64,000 bases of DNA from NCBI GenBank assembly GCA_013180625.2, contig SNVD02009584.1:62001-126000 (forward strand). Reading direction: 5' to 3'. The notes beneath the pieces are model-generated. The model ran no database searches and had not been told where the DNA came from. It saw only the letters and a program-made list of their open reading frames with translations. The position numbers were made by a program, and so were the translations under genes. Of the stretch, positions 1 through 12,048 are shown piece by piece. The stretch comes from Boswellia sacra (taxonomy: Eukaryota > Streptophyta > Magnoliopsida > Sapindales > Burseraceae). The number at the start of each line of letters is the position of its first letter. Within the stretch, counting starts at the first letter, position 1.

Positions 1-1086
1 CAATTTTAGATTGAGTGGGATGTTGACCAATTTCAAAACATTGGTTAGGGAAAGTACCAAAATAAATTATTTTTGTTAACTCTACATGACATCATATCAA
101 TGTGTATGAACGAACTTGTATAACTAGTTTTAACTTGTAAGTTTCATATTTTCGAAAAAATCAGACGCCCTCGAGTTTTCTAAAGCCTCCACTAAACCCC
201 CAGCCATTACAAGCCGTTTGTTGGAGCGTCAGCAATTCTATGTCATTGAATGCAATGACTGATTTACGCTTGACAAGTCAGACTAAAAATTATAATTTTG
301 CTCACTTACAATCTTATTTTCTCTCTCTCTTTTCCTCCTCTTTTTCTCTCATCTCTTCCCCTGTTTTACAATGTCAGATTTGTTTGGTTGGTTCATATTT
401 TTTGTGTTTGTTTGCTGAGAAAATGAAGGAAAATGCAAAGTCGCCTGCCAATTGAGTTTATTTGAAGTGATCAGACCTGGACGACTAAAGAAAGATGCAC
501 GTCTATCTAACAACACAGATATCATTATCAGCCCCAATTTTTTGATCTATAATTCGTCAAAAGTTACCATCATTACAGCAAGCAAGGACAGGCTTTAACC
601 AACAAGTGCAACAAAGCCCCCAGCCATCGTTACTTTCATCGCCATGATTGACAGCCAGTTAGCCACATCCACCACCACCGCCTCTTAATATAAATCCATG
701 CTTTATTAAATCTCCATTCAACAACAAAAAACCATGCTTGCAACAACAAAGGAGAAAATAAAAATGCAGCCACAAATCATTCAACAACAAAAATAAATTT
801 GTGTTTTGAAAATGGTGAGTTTGGAGAGTTTCCAATGTCAAATTTCATAGACCCAAATAACCTACTAGGCAATGAAGGGACAGAAGGACAAGAAGAAGAG
901 TAAGATAAGTTTGCGCCAGTAACACTATATCTAAAGAGATATTATAAGTCCATGCTATGGTTATTTCATCAGCTTCTCTCCACAATGCGAAATCCAAAAT
1001 ATTACTCCCAAATCAGAAACTTTTCTAATACACCCTCTGTTGTCAACAATTTTAATCTGCTTACAATTCCTAGAATTAGATTGGTA
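1..1086. other. Unassigned AT-rich flank
   Basis: I recognise no gene here. Short open frames exist on both strands, but none has a family motif, a codon pattern or splice signals that I can defend. The stretch is the left flank of copia element A and ends in the GAAGA target-site duplication at 1087-1091. A CT-rich run lies near 320-360. Confidence 0.5.
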
Positions 1087-1091
1087 GAAGA

Positions 1092-1538
1092 TGTGAAGTG
1101 TGAAGACATTTTTGCCTTTCACACAATCCCACATTGGTGGGAAACAAAATGTAAGTGATGAGGTTTGGTTACATAATAAATCCTCCTCCTCCCCTTTGAC
1201 TGATCCAAAGCTTATGTATTAAGCTTTTCTATTTGTTCTCCCTTGTTATCTCCTCCATTCTAATTGTGAGAGAGATTATAATATTTTCTTGATATTAAAA
1301 TATTTTCGGTCTTGTCTAGTTGAGGCTTCTCTCAAATTAGGGATTTTATTACGTTAAATTTTTGTGCCTTTATTTTTCTTTATTGCCTTTAATTTATTTA
1401 CTATGGAAGGTGGAGCCGTCCAAGTTGTCTATTTTATTTATTGTGGAAGGTAGTGCTACCCTAATTGTTATTTCTAACATAACAATTTGTTTCTTATCTT
1501 TTGTTTGAGCTGCGATGGAAGTGCTCAATCTCCTAACA
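1092..1538 (+). repeat. 5' LTR of copia element A
   Basis: A 447-bp terminal repeat that matches 7644-8090 along its length with scattered substitutions. The GAAGA duplication sits immediately to the left and the primer-binding site immediately to the right. Confidence 0.93.
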
Positions 1539-1839
1539 GTGGTATCAAAGCTAAGTTGCCAAGGCAGACCCAAAGACTAGGGCAGTGAGTGATTACTTTA
1601 ATGGTTATATACATGTCTAGAAAAGCTTTATAAAAAAGATGATAAGAGTCTAAAGAGACTGCATTTTAAGTGGGATCGCTTGTGACCCCTCTAGTCTTTC
1701 TTGGAAGTTTTTTTGTGTATATTAAATCATACTAGCACTTACTACTATTCCTGATTACTATTTAGCAATGGTGTACATATACGAATATTGTTATTGTTCA
1801 CGTATACGATACTATTCAAGAATACTATTCACATATACG

Positions 1840-2540
1840 GTACTGTTCACTACAAGACAAAAGAGATATTTAAGATAGAAAAGTTTAACGGAAACAACTT
1901 TGGGCTATGGAAAATAAAAATAAAGGCAAGAAATGGGAGAAGATAGATAGTTATGCGATGACAAGTCTATATCTAGCAGTTGCAGACAAAGTGCTGTCAA
2001 GTATTCAAAAATTGAACTCTGCAAAGGAGATTTGGGATACATTGACAAGCCTGTATGAGGCCAAATCTTTACACAACATAATTTTCTTAAAAAGGAAGCT
2101 GTACACTCTTCGTATGTCAGAAACCATTCTAGTGATTGAACATATCAACACTTTAAAGACATTATTCTCTCAGCTCTTAACATGGAGCATAACATAGAAG
2201 AGAATGAACATGCTGAGCTTCTACTTCAGAGTCTACTTGATTCATGTGATAATCTCATCCTTAACTTGGCAAATGGTTCAATGAAGTCATCTCTAGTCTT
2301 CAATGATGTTGTGGCTACTGTCTTGGAAGACGAAAGCAGACATAAAAACAAGGAACACAAAATAATGACTTCTCAACAAGCATAAGCCTTATTCGCTAAC
2401 AGCAGGAGATCAAGGGAACGTGGTTATAGTAGGAGTTACAATCAAAACAGGGGAAAGTCCAAATGAAGGAAGCTTGTTAAATGTTACTATTGTGGAAAGC
2501 AAGGGCATGTGAAAAAAGAGTGTTGAAATCTTAAGAAGAA
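1840..2540 (+). pseudogene. Copia A gag remnant with zinc knuckle
   Basis: A broken capsid-like gag. Pieces at 1907-2197 and 2182-2385 carry the usual copia gag features: WEKIDSYAMTSLYLAVADKV followed by a run ending IWDTLTSLYEAKS. A CCHC zinc knuckle (CYYCGKQGHVKKEC, pattern C-x2-C-x4-H-x4-C) lies near 2480-2525 and is followed directly by a TGA stop. Part of the gag start has been lost, because the FNGNNFGLWKIKIKAR region near 1885-1930 runs straight into the later KWEKIDSY segment. Frameshifts separate the pieces. It is not functional. Confidence 0.8.
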
Positions 2541-2699
2541 TGGAGAGAGAAACATCAAAGGAAAAGAACCTGAGTCATCAGGATCTTAGGGTTGTGTAGC
2601 AAGTACTTCAAGAGATGGTGCAATCTTGTGTATCGAGGTAACAACAGTTGCGAAAGGCAGAAAAAGGTTTGCTGATATCTGTTAATTGATTAAATAGGA

Positions 2700-3186
2700 A
2701 CATGGCATATGAATTCTAGGAGAGATTGGTTCTATCAATATAAACCTATCTCAGAAGGGTCCGTGTATATGGGTGACGATAATGCCTTAAAAATTACTGG
2801 TATTGGAACCGTCAAAGTAAAAATATTTGATGGTACGATTCGTACTATCCAAGATGTACGACATGTGATTGGCTTGAAGAAAAATTTGCTATCGATAAAA
2901 CAGTTAAATGATCTCGGATGTGAGTTCCATATGAAAAATAGGACCATGAAGGTTGTCAAAGGTGCGCATGTGGTGATAAAGGCAGAAAAGATTGTTGCTA
3001 ACCTATACATACATGAAGAAACTATTCAGGAGGTAGAAACAGTTGTTGCTAATTCTGGTGAAGAATTGTCTATGATATGACATCGAAGACTTGGCCACAT
3101 GTCCGAAAAGGCTTTGAAGATTTTCTCTAATCGAAAACTGCTTCCTGAAATTAAAATTATAAGTTTATCATTCTGTGAGTATTTTG
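2700..3186 (+). pseudogene. Copia A protease / pre-integrase remnant
   Basis: The frame holds the stretch around the copia aspartic protease and the GAG-pre-integrase domain: IQDVRHVIGLKKNLLSIKQL, then after a stop HRRLGHMSEKALKI (the His part of the integrase zinc finger), then FCEY. A TGA at about 3078 replaces the Trp normally preceding HRRLGHM. The frame is cut after FCEY by the solo LTR at 3187 and resumes at 5067-5072 with the second half of the zinc finger. Confidence 0.8.
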
Positions 3187-3513
3187 TGTTGACCCAGGTA
3201 TGGCAACCCAAGAGGGGGGGTGAATTGGGTTTTTATTTATCAAAACGGATTTAAAAAACTTTTCTTAAAAGATCAAAATTAGTTTATTCTTTTTTTGAGA
3301 ATAAAGGCGAAGAAGATGAAATTAGAATTTATCAAAGATACAATCAAAAGAATAATAATGATGGACAATCACAAGTGCAAGTAAATGTAAAGAGGAAAGG
3401 GATAGAAAGAGTGCAAACTCAATTTACGTGGTTCGACAAACCTTACCTACGTCCACAGGCTCCTAGCTCCACGAGCTAAGCTTTTCACTAAGTTTTCGAA
3501 ATCTTACAACTTG

Positions 3514-3838
3514 CTTGATGAACAACCTCATCAAGACTTTTTCCTTCAACTCTTGATAACACCACACCAAGAGTTCTTCTTGATGAACAACCTCACCAAG
3601 GCAACTTCCTTCAACTCTTGATAATATCACACCAAGAGTTCTTCTTGATGAACAACCTCACCAAGGCAACTTTCTTCAACCCTTGATAACACCACACCAA
3701 GAGTTCTTCTTGATGAACAACCTCACCAAGACAACTTTCTTCAACCCTTGATAACACCACACCAAGAGTTCTTCTTGATGAACAACCTCACCAAGGCAAC
3801 TTCCTTCAACTCTTGCTAACACACAACAAGAGTTCTCT
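3514..3838. repeat. 65-bp tandem array (about 5 units) in the solo LTR
   Basis: The unit begins CTTGATGAACAACCTCACCA and ends CAAGAGTTCTT. About five head-to-tail copies with few substitutions are visible. The unit alternates short complementary stretches (CTTGATG, CAAGAG), so single strands could fold. Confidence 0.85.
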
Positions 3839-4099
3839 CAAGGATAACTATTATCCTTTACAAGAATATCTCACTCTCACCACAATACAAGAACAAAGAT
3901 AATTTTTACAACAAAAGTATAATTCTCTTCAAAGAGTAGATAAAGAATATAAAAGCTCTCTAGACTTGATATTTCTCTTGTTTTTTTTTTTTTTGCTTGA
4001 TAGATACTTCTCTTGCTATTCTTGCTGAATGCATGGGAGAATGGCTTCTTTTATAGGCAAATGAGATGAACTTAATCAAGTAAAGACACCAACTCTAAA

Positions 4100-4870
4100 T
4101 TTTCTACCCACTATAAAAACTGTAATTTTGTCTGCCATTTTTGTCAATGTTTCGTTTGAAATTTGAAAATATGAAAAACATAAAAGATCTGCACAATTGA
4201 ATAATCTTTCCAACGCATTAGGAACCAAGTCATTTGGAAATCTGTAGCTCAAGACGTGGCTAAAACACCATTCAGTGCTCATGTGACTTGATTTTTCTTT
4301 CTTTTGTTAGTCCACCGACTTTCATGTGTATTATGTCGACTTTATGTTTGAAATTTGAATTTCTTCAAAGAATATGAAATATGCTCCATTGAATCATCGT
4401 TCCAATGCCACAAGAATCAAGTCATTTGGATATCTCTAACTAAAGATATGGATAAAACATCATTCAGTGCTCAAATGAGTTGATTTTTCTTCTCTGTGTC
4501 AGTCCACCAAATTCCATGTCAATTATGTCAGCCTTGCGTTTGAAATTTGAATTTATTCAAAACATATGAAATGTTCTTCATTAAGTCTTCTTTCCAATTC
4601 TATAAGAATCAAGTCATTTTGATATTTCTAGCTTAAGATATGTCCAAAAGAGTATTTGGTGCTCATGTCCGCTGCTTCCATTTGTCTTTCAACTTGCATG
4701 ATGATTTGGACAACTTTACACTTGAAATTTGAATTTCTTTAAAACATATGAAATGTTATAAATTGAGTAAGCTTTCCAAAGGCTCAAGAATCATGTCATT
4801 TGGACATTTGTAGAGAAATATATGACCAATTGATTAAACATTGCTCATGTGTCACATTCCTTGAATCAAA
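4100..4870. repeat. Four degenerate ~190-bp direct repeats in the solo LTR
   Basis: The order 'TTTGAAATTTGAA ... ATATGAAA ... AAGAATCAAGTCATTTGGA ... GCTCATGTG' recurs about four times (near 4150, 4345, 4540 and 4720) with many substitutions. It is an older internal amplification than the 65-bp array. Confidence 0.7.
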
Positions 4871-5071
4871 CCTTGTTCTTAAACTTTGGTGCCTTTAACA
4901 TGTAGTCTTCTCCTTAGCTTCAACACTTCATTTTAATAAGCCTTTTCTTGATTTTACAATTATTTCAATGATATTACTCTTGTACATAAATAAACATGTT
5001 AGTAAATCACAATGAATGAATGTGTATTGTTATCATCAAAATTATCATGTAGCCTTAGAGCTAACATTGTG

Positions 5072-6060
5072 TTATTAGCAGGCACAGTAGACAGCAATTT
5101 TGCAAATCTATTGCTAGGAGTAAAAATTTTCTAGATTTGATTCATTTTGATGTTTGAGAATCACTTATTACATCCTTAGAATGAGCAAATTACTTTGTAT
5201 TATTTGTGGATTATTATTCTAGGAGATGTTAGGTATATGTCATCAAGAACAAGTCAGATGTATTTCCTATATTTAAAGCCTTCAAAGCATAGGTGGAACT
5301 TGAATCCGGAAAAAGGATCAAGTGTTTCAGGATACATAAGAGGAGAGAATTCTACAACAAAGAATTTGATGCATTTTGCAATCAAGAAGGTATAAAACGG
5401 TTTAAGACAGTTGCTTACGCACCGTAAAAAAATGGAGTGGCAGAGCGGATAAATAGAACTCTCGTAGAAAGAATGAGAGTGTTACTAAGGACTGCGAGTT
5501 TATGCAAGACATTTTGGGTAGAAGCAGCCACTACAGCTTGTTATTTGATAAATAGTTCTTCATCAACAATAATTGAGATGAAGACATCTATGGAGAGGTG
5601 GACTGATAAGCCAACTAATTTTTCTCTCTTCATATTTTCGGATGTCCTGCTTATGTGATGTATCATGACCAAGAAAGAATGAGGCTGGATCCAAAATCTA
5701 GGAAATATATCCTCTTAGGGTATGCTGATGGAGTAAAGGGGTATCGCCTGTGGGATCCTACTACCCGTAAGGTTGTCATTAGCAGGGATGTTGTCTTTGT
5801 GAAAGACATGTTTAAATGTGAAGAAAGAGATAGCACAAAGAAAAATGTTGAGACTGTATCAATACAGGAAGAAACAGTTTCTTCTAAAGCAATACTAGAA
5901 CACGATGATCGAGAATCAGTCGAGTTTAAAGCATCTAAAGTATGTTGATCAACTCGAAAAAGAAAGGAACCTTCTTGGCATTTAGAGTACGTGATGGCGA
6001 ACAATGTTGCATGTTGTCTCCTAACAGAAGATGGGAAGCCTTTAACCTTTTAGGAGGCTA
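5072..6060 (+). pseudogene. Copia A integrase remnant
   Basis: Integrase core and C-terminal portions in several frames. Near 5425-5660 the typical AERINRTLVERMRVLLR and WVEAATTACYLINSS segments occur. At 5655-5948 the C-terminal part follows, including YILLGYADGVKGYRLWDP. Much of the catalytic core, with its first acidic residues, is missing or scrambled between 5100 and 5400. It is not functional. Confidence 0.78.
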
Positions 6061-6079
6061 TAAACAATTCTGATACATC

Positions 6080-6800
6080 TTTATGAATGACAGCAATGCA
6101 TGAAGAGATGGAAGCTTTAGACAAAAATAAGACATGGGAACTTATGTCACTACCACATGGAAGAAAAGTCATCGAAAACAAATGGATTTACAAGATCAAA
6201 CATGATGGAAATGATCAAGTGAAGCGGTATCATGTTAGACTGGTGGTCAAAGGATATATTTAGAAAGAAGGAGTTGATTTCAACGAGATATTCTCTCTTG
6301 TGGTACGACTTACAACAATTCGAGCAGTCTTGGCTATGTATGCTACATTTGACTTACACTTAGAGCAGTTAGATGTAAAAGTTGCGTTTCTTCATGGAGA
6401 ACTTGAAGAAGAAATTTATATGCTCCAACCGGAAGGTTTTAATAAAGAAGGAAAAGAGAACTTGATTTGCAGGTTGACCAAATCTCTGTACAGCTTAAAA
6501 CAGGCGTCAAGTTATTGGTACAAGATATTTGATTCATTCATCATCAGCCTTGGGTACAATAGGCTCAGTTTAGATCATTGTATGTATTACAAGAGATTTG
6601 AGGAAGACTTTATCATTTTGTTGTTGTACGTGGACGATATGTGGTATCAGGCACTAACAAAGATCGGGTCCAAGAATTAAAGACACAATTAGCTAGGGGA
6701 TTTGGAATGAAGGATTTAGGATCGACAAACAAGATTCTAGGGATGCAAATTGACCGTGATAGAAAAAACAGGAAGATTTGACTATCTCAAAAGAACTACT
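6080..6800 (+). pseudogene. Copia A reverse transcriptase remnant
   Basis: The reverse-transcriptase domain is recognisable: EMEALDKNKTWEL near 6100, FNEIFSLVVRLTTIRAVLA, then LDVKVAFLHGELEEEIYM, LKQASSYWYKIFDSF and the catalytic box LLLYVDDM near 6620-6645. Directly after YVDDM a frameshift moves the downstream KDRVQELK segment out of frame, and an in-frame stop occurs near 6780. The polymerase is therefore dead. Confidence 0.82.
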
Positions 6801-6811
6801 TAAAAAAAATC

Positions 6812-7560
6812 TTGTCTCACTTCAACATGCAAGATTGTAGGCCAATTTCCACCCCACTTCCTGTTAATCATAAATTATCCTCAAGTATGAGTTCTAGCAA
6901 TGAAGGAGAGAGGATGGAAATGTCTCGAGTACCGTATGCATTAGCAGTTAGGAGTTTAATGTATGATATGATTTGTACAAGATCAGATATTGCACAAGCA
7001 GTGGGAGCGATTAGTAGATTCATGGCTAATCCGGGGAGAGAGCATTGGAATTCTGTTAAGAGGATCCTTAGATACATCAAAGGGACCTCTGATGTTGCAC
7101 TATGCTATAGAGGATCAGAGTTCATTGTCAAGGGCTATGTTGATTTAGATTTTGTAAGAGATATTGACAAAAGGAAGTCCAATATAGGCTATATGTCCAC
7201 ACTTGTAGGAGGTGCTATAAGCTGGGTATCAAAACTACAAACTTTTGTGGCTCTATGTACAATAGAAGCAGAGTATATGGCCACTACACAAGCTTGCAAG
7301 GAAGCTGTTTGAATCAAAAGGTTATTGGAGGAACGGGAGCACAAAGAAAATGAAATTTCTTTATTTTGTGATAGTCAGAGTGCCTTGCATGTTGTAAGGA
7401 ATCGAACCTTTCATTCAAGGACGAAGCACATAGGAGTTCAATATCATTATGTACGAGAAGTAGTGGAAGATGGAATAATGGATATGTAGAAAATCCACAA
7501 AAATGACAACATAGCAGATGCATTGACTAAACCAATCAATGCTGACAAGTTTATCTGGTA
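6812..7560 (+). pseudogene. Copia A RNase H remnant
   Basis: The frame at 6812-7312 runs through copia RNase H: YALAVRSLMYDMICTRSDIA, FMANPGREHWNSVKRILRYI, KSNIGYMSTLVGGAISWVSK and IEAEYMATTQACKEAV. A stop replaces the usual Trp after KEAV. Readable coding continues beyond it ([11 protein letters not shown], then NIADALTKPI near 7510) until just before the 3' LTR. Confidence 0.8.
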
Positions 7561-7643
7561 TAAAACGTCTTGTGACCTGTTAGAGACAAGAGTAGCCTGT
7601 ATAGAGAGAACACTAAAAGGAAAGTTGTCTTCAAGTGGAAGAA

Positions 7644-8090
7644 TGTGAAGTATGAATGAATTTTTGCCTTTCACACAATCCCATATTGGTAGGAAGCAAA
7701 ATGTAAGTGAGGAGGCTTCGCTATATAATAAAGCCTCCTCCTCCCCTTTGACTTGTCCCACGCTAATGTATTAAGTTTTTCTCTTCTTTCTCCCTTATTA
7801 TTTTCTCCATTCTAATTATGAGAGAGATTGTAATATTTTCTTCATAATAAAATATTTTCATTCTTGTCCCGTTGAGATTTTCCTCAAATTGAAGGTTTTA
7901 TCACGTTAAATTTTTGTATTTTTATTTTTCTTTATTGTCTTTAATTTATTTACTATAGAAGGTTGAGCCGTCCAAGTTGTTTATTTTATTTATTATGGAA
8001 GGTAGTACCACCCAAATTGTTATTTCTAACATAACAATTTGTTTTTTGTCTTTTGTTTGAGCTACCGTGGGAGTGCTCAATCTCCTAATA
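7644..8090 (+). repeat. 3' LTR of copia element A
   Basis: Direct copy of 1092-1538, followed immediately by the second GAAGA at 8091-8095. Both LTRs carry a candidate AATAAAATATTTTC polyadenylation region. Confidence 0.93.
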
Positions 8091-8095
8091 GAAGA

Positions 8096-8938
8096 CAAAC
8101 TCATCTACCTTCAAAATCAACTTGTCAAACCAATAAGGAAAAAATGAACTCGACGAATTTGGACAACATATTCAAAGAATACATTTAAGCCTTAAAATTG
8201 CATAACAGTACCAAGATAAAATCAAATAGAAATAACCTAGCGTTTCCTGTAGACAAATAGTTCACATATCTTGATAGCAAAACTAGACCAATCTATAAAA
8301 GTAGATTACCAACACTCACAGCAAAATTTATAATTGATTTCTTGCATAACCATTTCTTTGCATGGTTGGTTGATTCCATGTTTTGAAAGAGGGTGTGGCG
8401 ATTGGTGGGAGACAACTATTGCTATCCGGCCATGGCGTTTAGGCCCATTTGTAGCTCTTTGTTAGGTGATTATGATGTGGGGAGTGTGATTTTCAGATTT
8501 AAATCTTGAAGCATGTTGTCTAGAGTAAAGTTTAAGGGAGGAAGAAGAAAATGAAGAGATAGAAAAGAAAAAAGATAAATAAGGGGAGAAAAAAGAAGAT
8601 AAGGAGGAGGAAGGAGGAAGAGAGACGAAAGGAGGAAGAAATAGAAAAAGAAAATAGAGAGCAACGAACGTGAAGAGGAAGAAGAAGGCACAAAAAAAAG
8701 TTGGGGAGAAAGAAAATGTTAATTTTTTTATATTCTAATTTAATAGATGAAAGAAAAAAATTTATATTATATTTCAATGATATTTTTTACATTTGAATGG
8801 AATTACATTGTTACCTTTGTTTTTTAGATCTGACTGAATGGAGATTAATAGCAAGGGGCTTGGTAAGGTTTTTGAAAACTCGGGGGAGCTCAATTTTTTT
8901 CATAAATAAAGGGGGTTAGTGATAATTACTCTTATTCA

Positions 8939-9000
<62 letters not shown>

Positions 9001-10280
9001 AAGTTTATAAACACAAGATAATGATTTAGTAAGTTTAACAAAATCATTTTTGAAAAATTAAACAAAAGTTGAGAATTAAGATAATGGTATAGAAAATTTA
9101 GCAAAATTAGTTCTAGAGAAGTAAAGTTTTGGCAAGTACTCCCATTCAGTTACCAAGTATCCTTATTTATGTATTTTTATTACCATTTAATTTTATTATT
9201 GTTATTTTAAAATAAAATATTGTTTGATGAGAGATTAAAAAGGGGTCTTGAATAAACTAGTCGTAAATTTATTAATTCATAATACATGATGGGTGCAAAA
9301 TTAAAGGGAAAATATCCAGAGTCCCCTTACCTTTTGGTAAAATAAAAAAAAAACAACTTTTGATATTTTGTATTAGCATGTACACCTACATTTTTAAAAA
9401 GTCATAATGAATTACCATTCTGTTAAGTTTTTTGTTAGTTAATATCACTTTTCTATCTAAAACCATTATAATTATCAAACTACTCTTCAATTTTTTTTTT
9501 AAAAACTAAAATCAACATGATTCGAAATCATGTCATTGAAAAAAACACAATTATCTTTACCATCAGACGAACTCCTTAATTGAAATAATATACACAAAGT
9601 TTATTATTTATTATACACTCATTTTAAGAAATTAAAAAAAAAAGAAAAAATTCCAATACCATCGCTTTTGAATGCTGTACATTAAGAGAATGCTGGTGGT
9701 GGACTCTAATCACTCTCTTAACCCTTGATTTCCTGCTAAATCAACAAATATAAACGTTTAAAAAAAAAAATCAAAGCATATTAAAAACTGAAGAAAAAGG
9801 CGACTGCGGTTAAGCGAAGATGAAGACAAAGGCGGCTTTCCACAGATGGAGTAGTAAATTCAAATCCAGACGAGAAGGAAGGTTGTATGCTATCAGTATC
9901 TGCAGTCAACAAAGACATGAAAGAAATTCGTAGCTGAAACAGGGAACACGAAAAACCCAGATCCCAAGCTAACCAAAAAAGGAACAGAAACACAAGTCAA
10001 AAGAGGTGATCAATCATATCAATGAAAACAAAAACACTAAAAAAAAGAAAAAACTCATTTCTTCAATTGAATTTTTTTTCTTTTTGACTTTGAGCACTTA
10101 AGACAAAGAAACTATATTTAGACTTTTGCCCCCACCAATTTAACTTTACAAACTACAATAATGCAGTGTGATTATTTGAATAAATTAAAAAAATTAATTA
10201 TATTAATCAAAATAAAGAATATTACATTATATAATAATATCATTTCAATTTATATAATCATGAAGTCAACTATCTAGCCT
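8096..10280. other. Non-coding stretch between copia A and the CRK
   Basis: I see no supported gene. Contents: a purine-rich (GAA/GGA) region at about 8530-8720, a long GA microsatellite at 8941-8998, and AT-rich sequence. A minus-strand open frame at 9781-9993 follows a TTGACTGCAG acceptor-like site but matches nothing I recognise. Confidence 0.5.
8941..8998. repeat. (AG)n microsatellite
   Basis: About 29 uninterrupted AG units. Confidence 0.98.
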
Positions 10281-10369
10281 CTGTAGATGATTGGTGGTTT
10301 ATCCAAGTCTCTGCACAAATTCGACTTTTGGATCTTTTACGAATTTTTCCCACGGCTGCTGCTAATAGG

Positions 10370-10396
10370 TGGCTTGACTTTTTGCTCTGTTGACTC
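10370..10396 (+). promoter_or_regulatory. Paired W-boxes upstream of the CRK
   Basis: Two TTGACT motifs at 10374-10379 and 10390-10395 lie about 210-230 bp before the CRK start, and another lies near 10084. TTGAC(C/T) is the WRKY-factor binding core, and CRK genes are commonly induced by pathogens and salicylate through WRKY factors. The motif is visible; the regulation is inferred. Confidence 0.5.
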
Positions 10397-10600
10397 TTCC
10401 GTGTCGCAGACAAGTGTTTTATTGGCAAAGACAAATTATTTGCAATTCGCCACTCGTGTCCGCATCATATTATTAATTTATCCGAAGATATGATGACGAA
10501 CATTAATTTTAGAAAGAGAAATTTTAACCAGGTAACTTGAAGCAGATTGATAAAATCCATCGCCCGGAAAAAAAGCTTTAGAAACTTTCTGTTATTCCCC

Positions 10601-11384
10601 ATGATCCTTGTGTTTCTCTCTTTTCTAAGCTTTGTGAGTTTCACAACAGCAGCTGATCCAACATACCTTTATAATTATTGCCCAAACACAAATTTCACTA
10701 CAAACAGCACCTATCAATCAAATCTCAAGCTTCTGCTCTCTTCTCTTCCCTCCAACGCCGCTCGCAACCAGGGATTTTACAACGTTACCGCAGGCGAAGA
10801 CCCTGACAAGGTTTATGGACTCTTCCTTTGTCGCGGCGATGTCTCGATGAGCACCTGCCAAGACTGCGTCACTTTTGCCGCCAAAGATATAACTGAGCGT
10901 TGTCCCGCTCAAAAACAAACCATAATATGGTACGACGAGTGCCTTCTTCGTTATTCAAATGAATCCTTCTTCTCTATCATGGACACCGAACCCAAAATTC
11001 TCCTGACTAATACAAGAAATGCAAGTAACACTGATGGGTTTGACCAGCTGGTGTGGAATCTGATGACGGCAGCTTTAAATGAGGCTCTAATGCTTCCTAA
11101 ACTTTTTGCAACAAGAAAGGATGATTTTGGAGGGTTTCAAACACTGTACGGCCTAGTACAGTGCACGCCCGACCTGTCAAAAGATGATTGTAGTTCTTGT
11201 ATCCGACAAGCCATTCCAGATTTGCAAGATTGTTGTTCTCAAAGGGGAGGAGGAAGAGCGTTGTATCCGAGCTGTAATATCCGGTATGAGGTGTACCCGT
11301 TCTATGCCGGCGCTTCTACTGATGCACCAGCACCGTCACCGATACCGGGAACCACGCCTGAGTTTCTGTCCCCTCCAACTCCTG
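10601..11384 (+). CDS. CRK exon 1: signal peptide and two Gnk2 domains
   Basis: This exon encodes the secreted part of the receptor. I choose the ATG at 10601 because it opens a clean signal peptide (MILVFLSFLSFVSFTTA, then ADPTYLYNYC); the open frame extends upstream without another ATG. The first Gnk2 domain has the C-x8-C-x2-C motif CRGDVSMSTCQDC and the second has CTPDLSKDDCSSC, each followed by a further Cys. Several N-glycosylation sequons (NFT, NST, NVT, NES, NAS) are visible. A Pro-rich stem (APAPSPIPGTTPEF) leads to the GT donor at 11385. There are no stops or frameshifts. Reading past the donor gives about 30 extra residues before a stop at about 11477. Confidence 0.9.
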
Positions 11385-11712
11385 GTAATGTAACAAAATC
11401 AGAAGCTAAGGCCGAATATAATTTGTATTATCTTAATTACCTTTTGCTAAATGCTATACATTTTAAATTCTCGAAATAATAATAATAATAAGTATACTTA
11501 TGGAATATACGGAAATGTCATTTGTAACTGGCATAAGCATCAACAGTAATATATAGTGCATTTGGTTGATAACATTATCGACCTGCAAATAAATCAATTC
11601 CCTTATTTTGTTGTTTATCCTATTGCTGCTAATTATAATCCGAATTAACATATATATAGAGTATCGTATTATTGAATATACATAAACTTGAATTGATGAA
11701 AGTTTTTGCAAG

Positions 11713-11832
11713 GAGGGAAAGGAAGGAAAGCAACATCGATTGCGGTTGGCATATCAGTATCAGCAATTATAGTTTTCTTCTTGTTTGCTTCTTTTCTTTG
11801 CTATATGCGGAGAAGAAACAAAAGATTCAAGG
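11713..11832 (+). CDS. CRK exon 2: transmembrane segment
   Basis: The acceptor AG at 11711-11712 joins in phase to exon 1. The exon encodes GGKGRKATS, then a hydrophobic helix of about 20 residues (IAVGISVSAIIVFFLFASFL), then a basic stop-transfer sequence CYMRRRNKRFK. The donor GT is at 11833. This is the usual CRK exon 2. Confidence 0.85.
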
Positions 11833-11925
11833 GTAATCTTCGAACAGACCTTGCATTAACAAAATCTATAATGCCTTTCTCTTTTTTGGTTTAACTAAAT
11901 CTAAATGCATAATTGTGCCTTGTAG

Positions 11926-12048
11926 AGGAGAGTGCAAATAATCAAGAAGTTCAATTACTTGAAATGAGAGGAGGCGGAATTGGAAGTGAGTATTCTTATG
12001 ATATTTTACGAGGAGAGCAGCAGGTGGAATCTCAAGAGTTGCCTCTGT
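11926..12048 (+). pseudogene. CRK exon 3, 5' part (up to copia B)
   Basis: The acceptor TTGTAG precedes the juxtamembrane linker (EESANNQEVQLLEMRGGG, then SQELPL). Copia element B enters directly after the Leu codons and duplicates TCTGT (12044-12048). The linker continues at 17596. Confidence 0.85.

Larger units (their letters stand above)
3187..5066. mobile_element. Solo LTR inserted in copia A integrase
   Basis: A 1.88-kb non-coding insertion that begins TGTTGACCCAGG and ends GAGCTAACA (TG...CA), as LTRs do. The flanks TTTTG (3182-3186) and TTGTG (5067-5071) look like a 5-bp duplication with one changed base. With this boundary the host frame reads on correctly from the integrase Cys residues (EYCVISRHS). 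There is no internal coding region or second LTR, so I read it as a solo LTR. It contains a 65-bp tandem array and a family of roughly 190-bp degenerate repeats. Confidence 0.7.
1092..8090 (+). mobile_element. Ty1/copia element A (TNT1-94-like), decayed
   Basis: A complete but inactive LTR retrotransposon. Two direct LTRs of 447 bp (1092-1538 and 7644-8090) begin TGTGAAG and end CTAACA/CTAATA. They are flanked by a perfect 5-bp duplication, GAAGA, at 1087-1091 and 8091-8095. A primer-binding site close to the initiator-Met tRNA type (TGGTATCAAAGC) starts at 1540, and a purine-rich tract (AAGTGGAAGAA) precedes the right LTR. In between, gag, protease, integrase, reverse transcriptase and RNase H remnants follow in copia order, all on the plus strand and broken by many stops and frameshifts. 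The integrase region is interrupted by a solo LTR at 3187-5066. The frame content resembles the Tork/TNT1-94 group. Confidence 0.93.

Noticed and set aside
8470..8777. Overlapping minus-strand frames rich in Ser, Leu and Phe
   Set aside because: They come from a GAA/GGA-rich plus strand. There is no motif, splice context or start signal, so they are a composition effect.
10547..10600. CRK start at 10547
   Set aside because: The codon there is TTG. The first in-frame ATG is at 10601 and gives a proper signal peptide.
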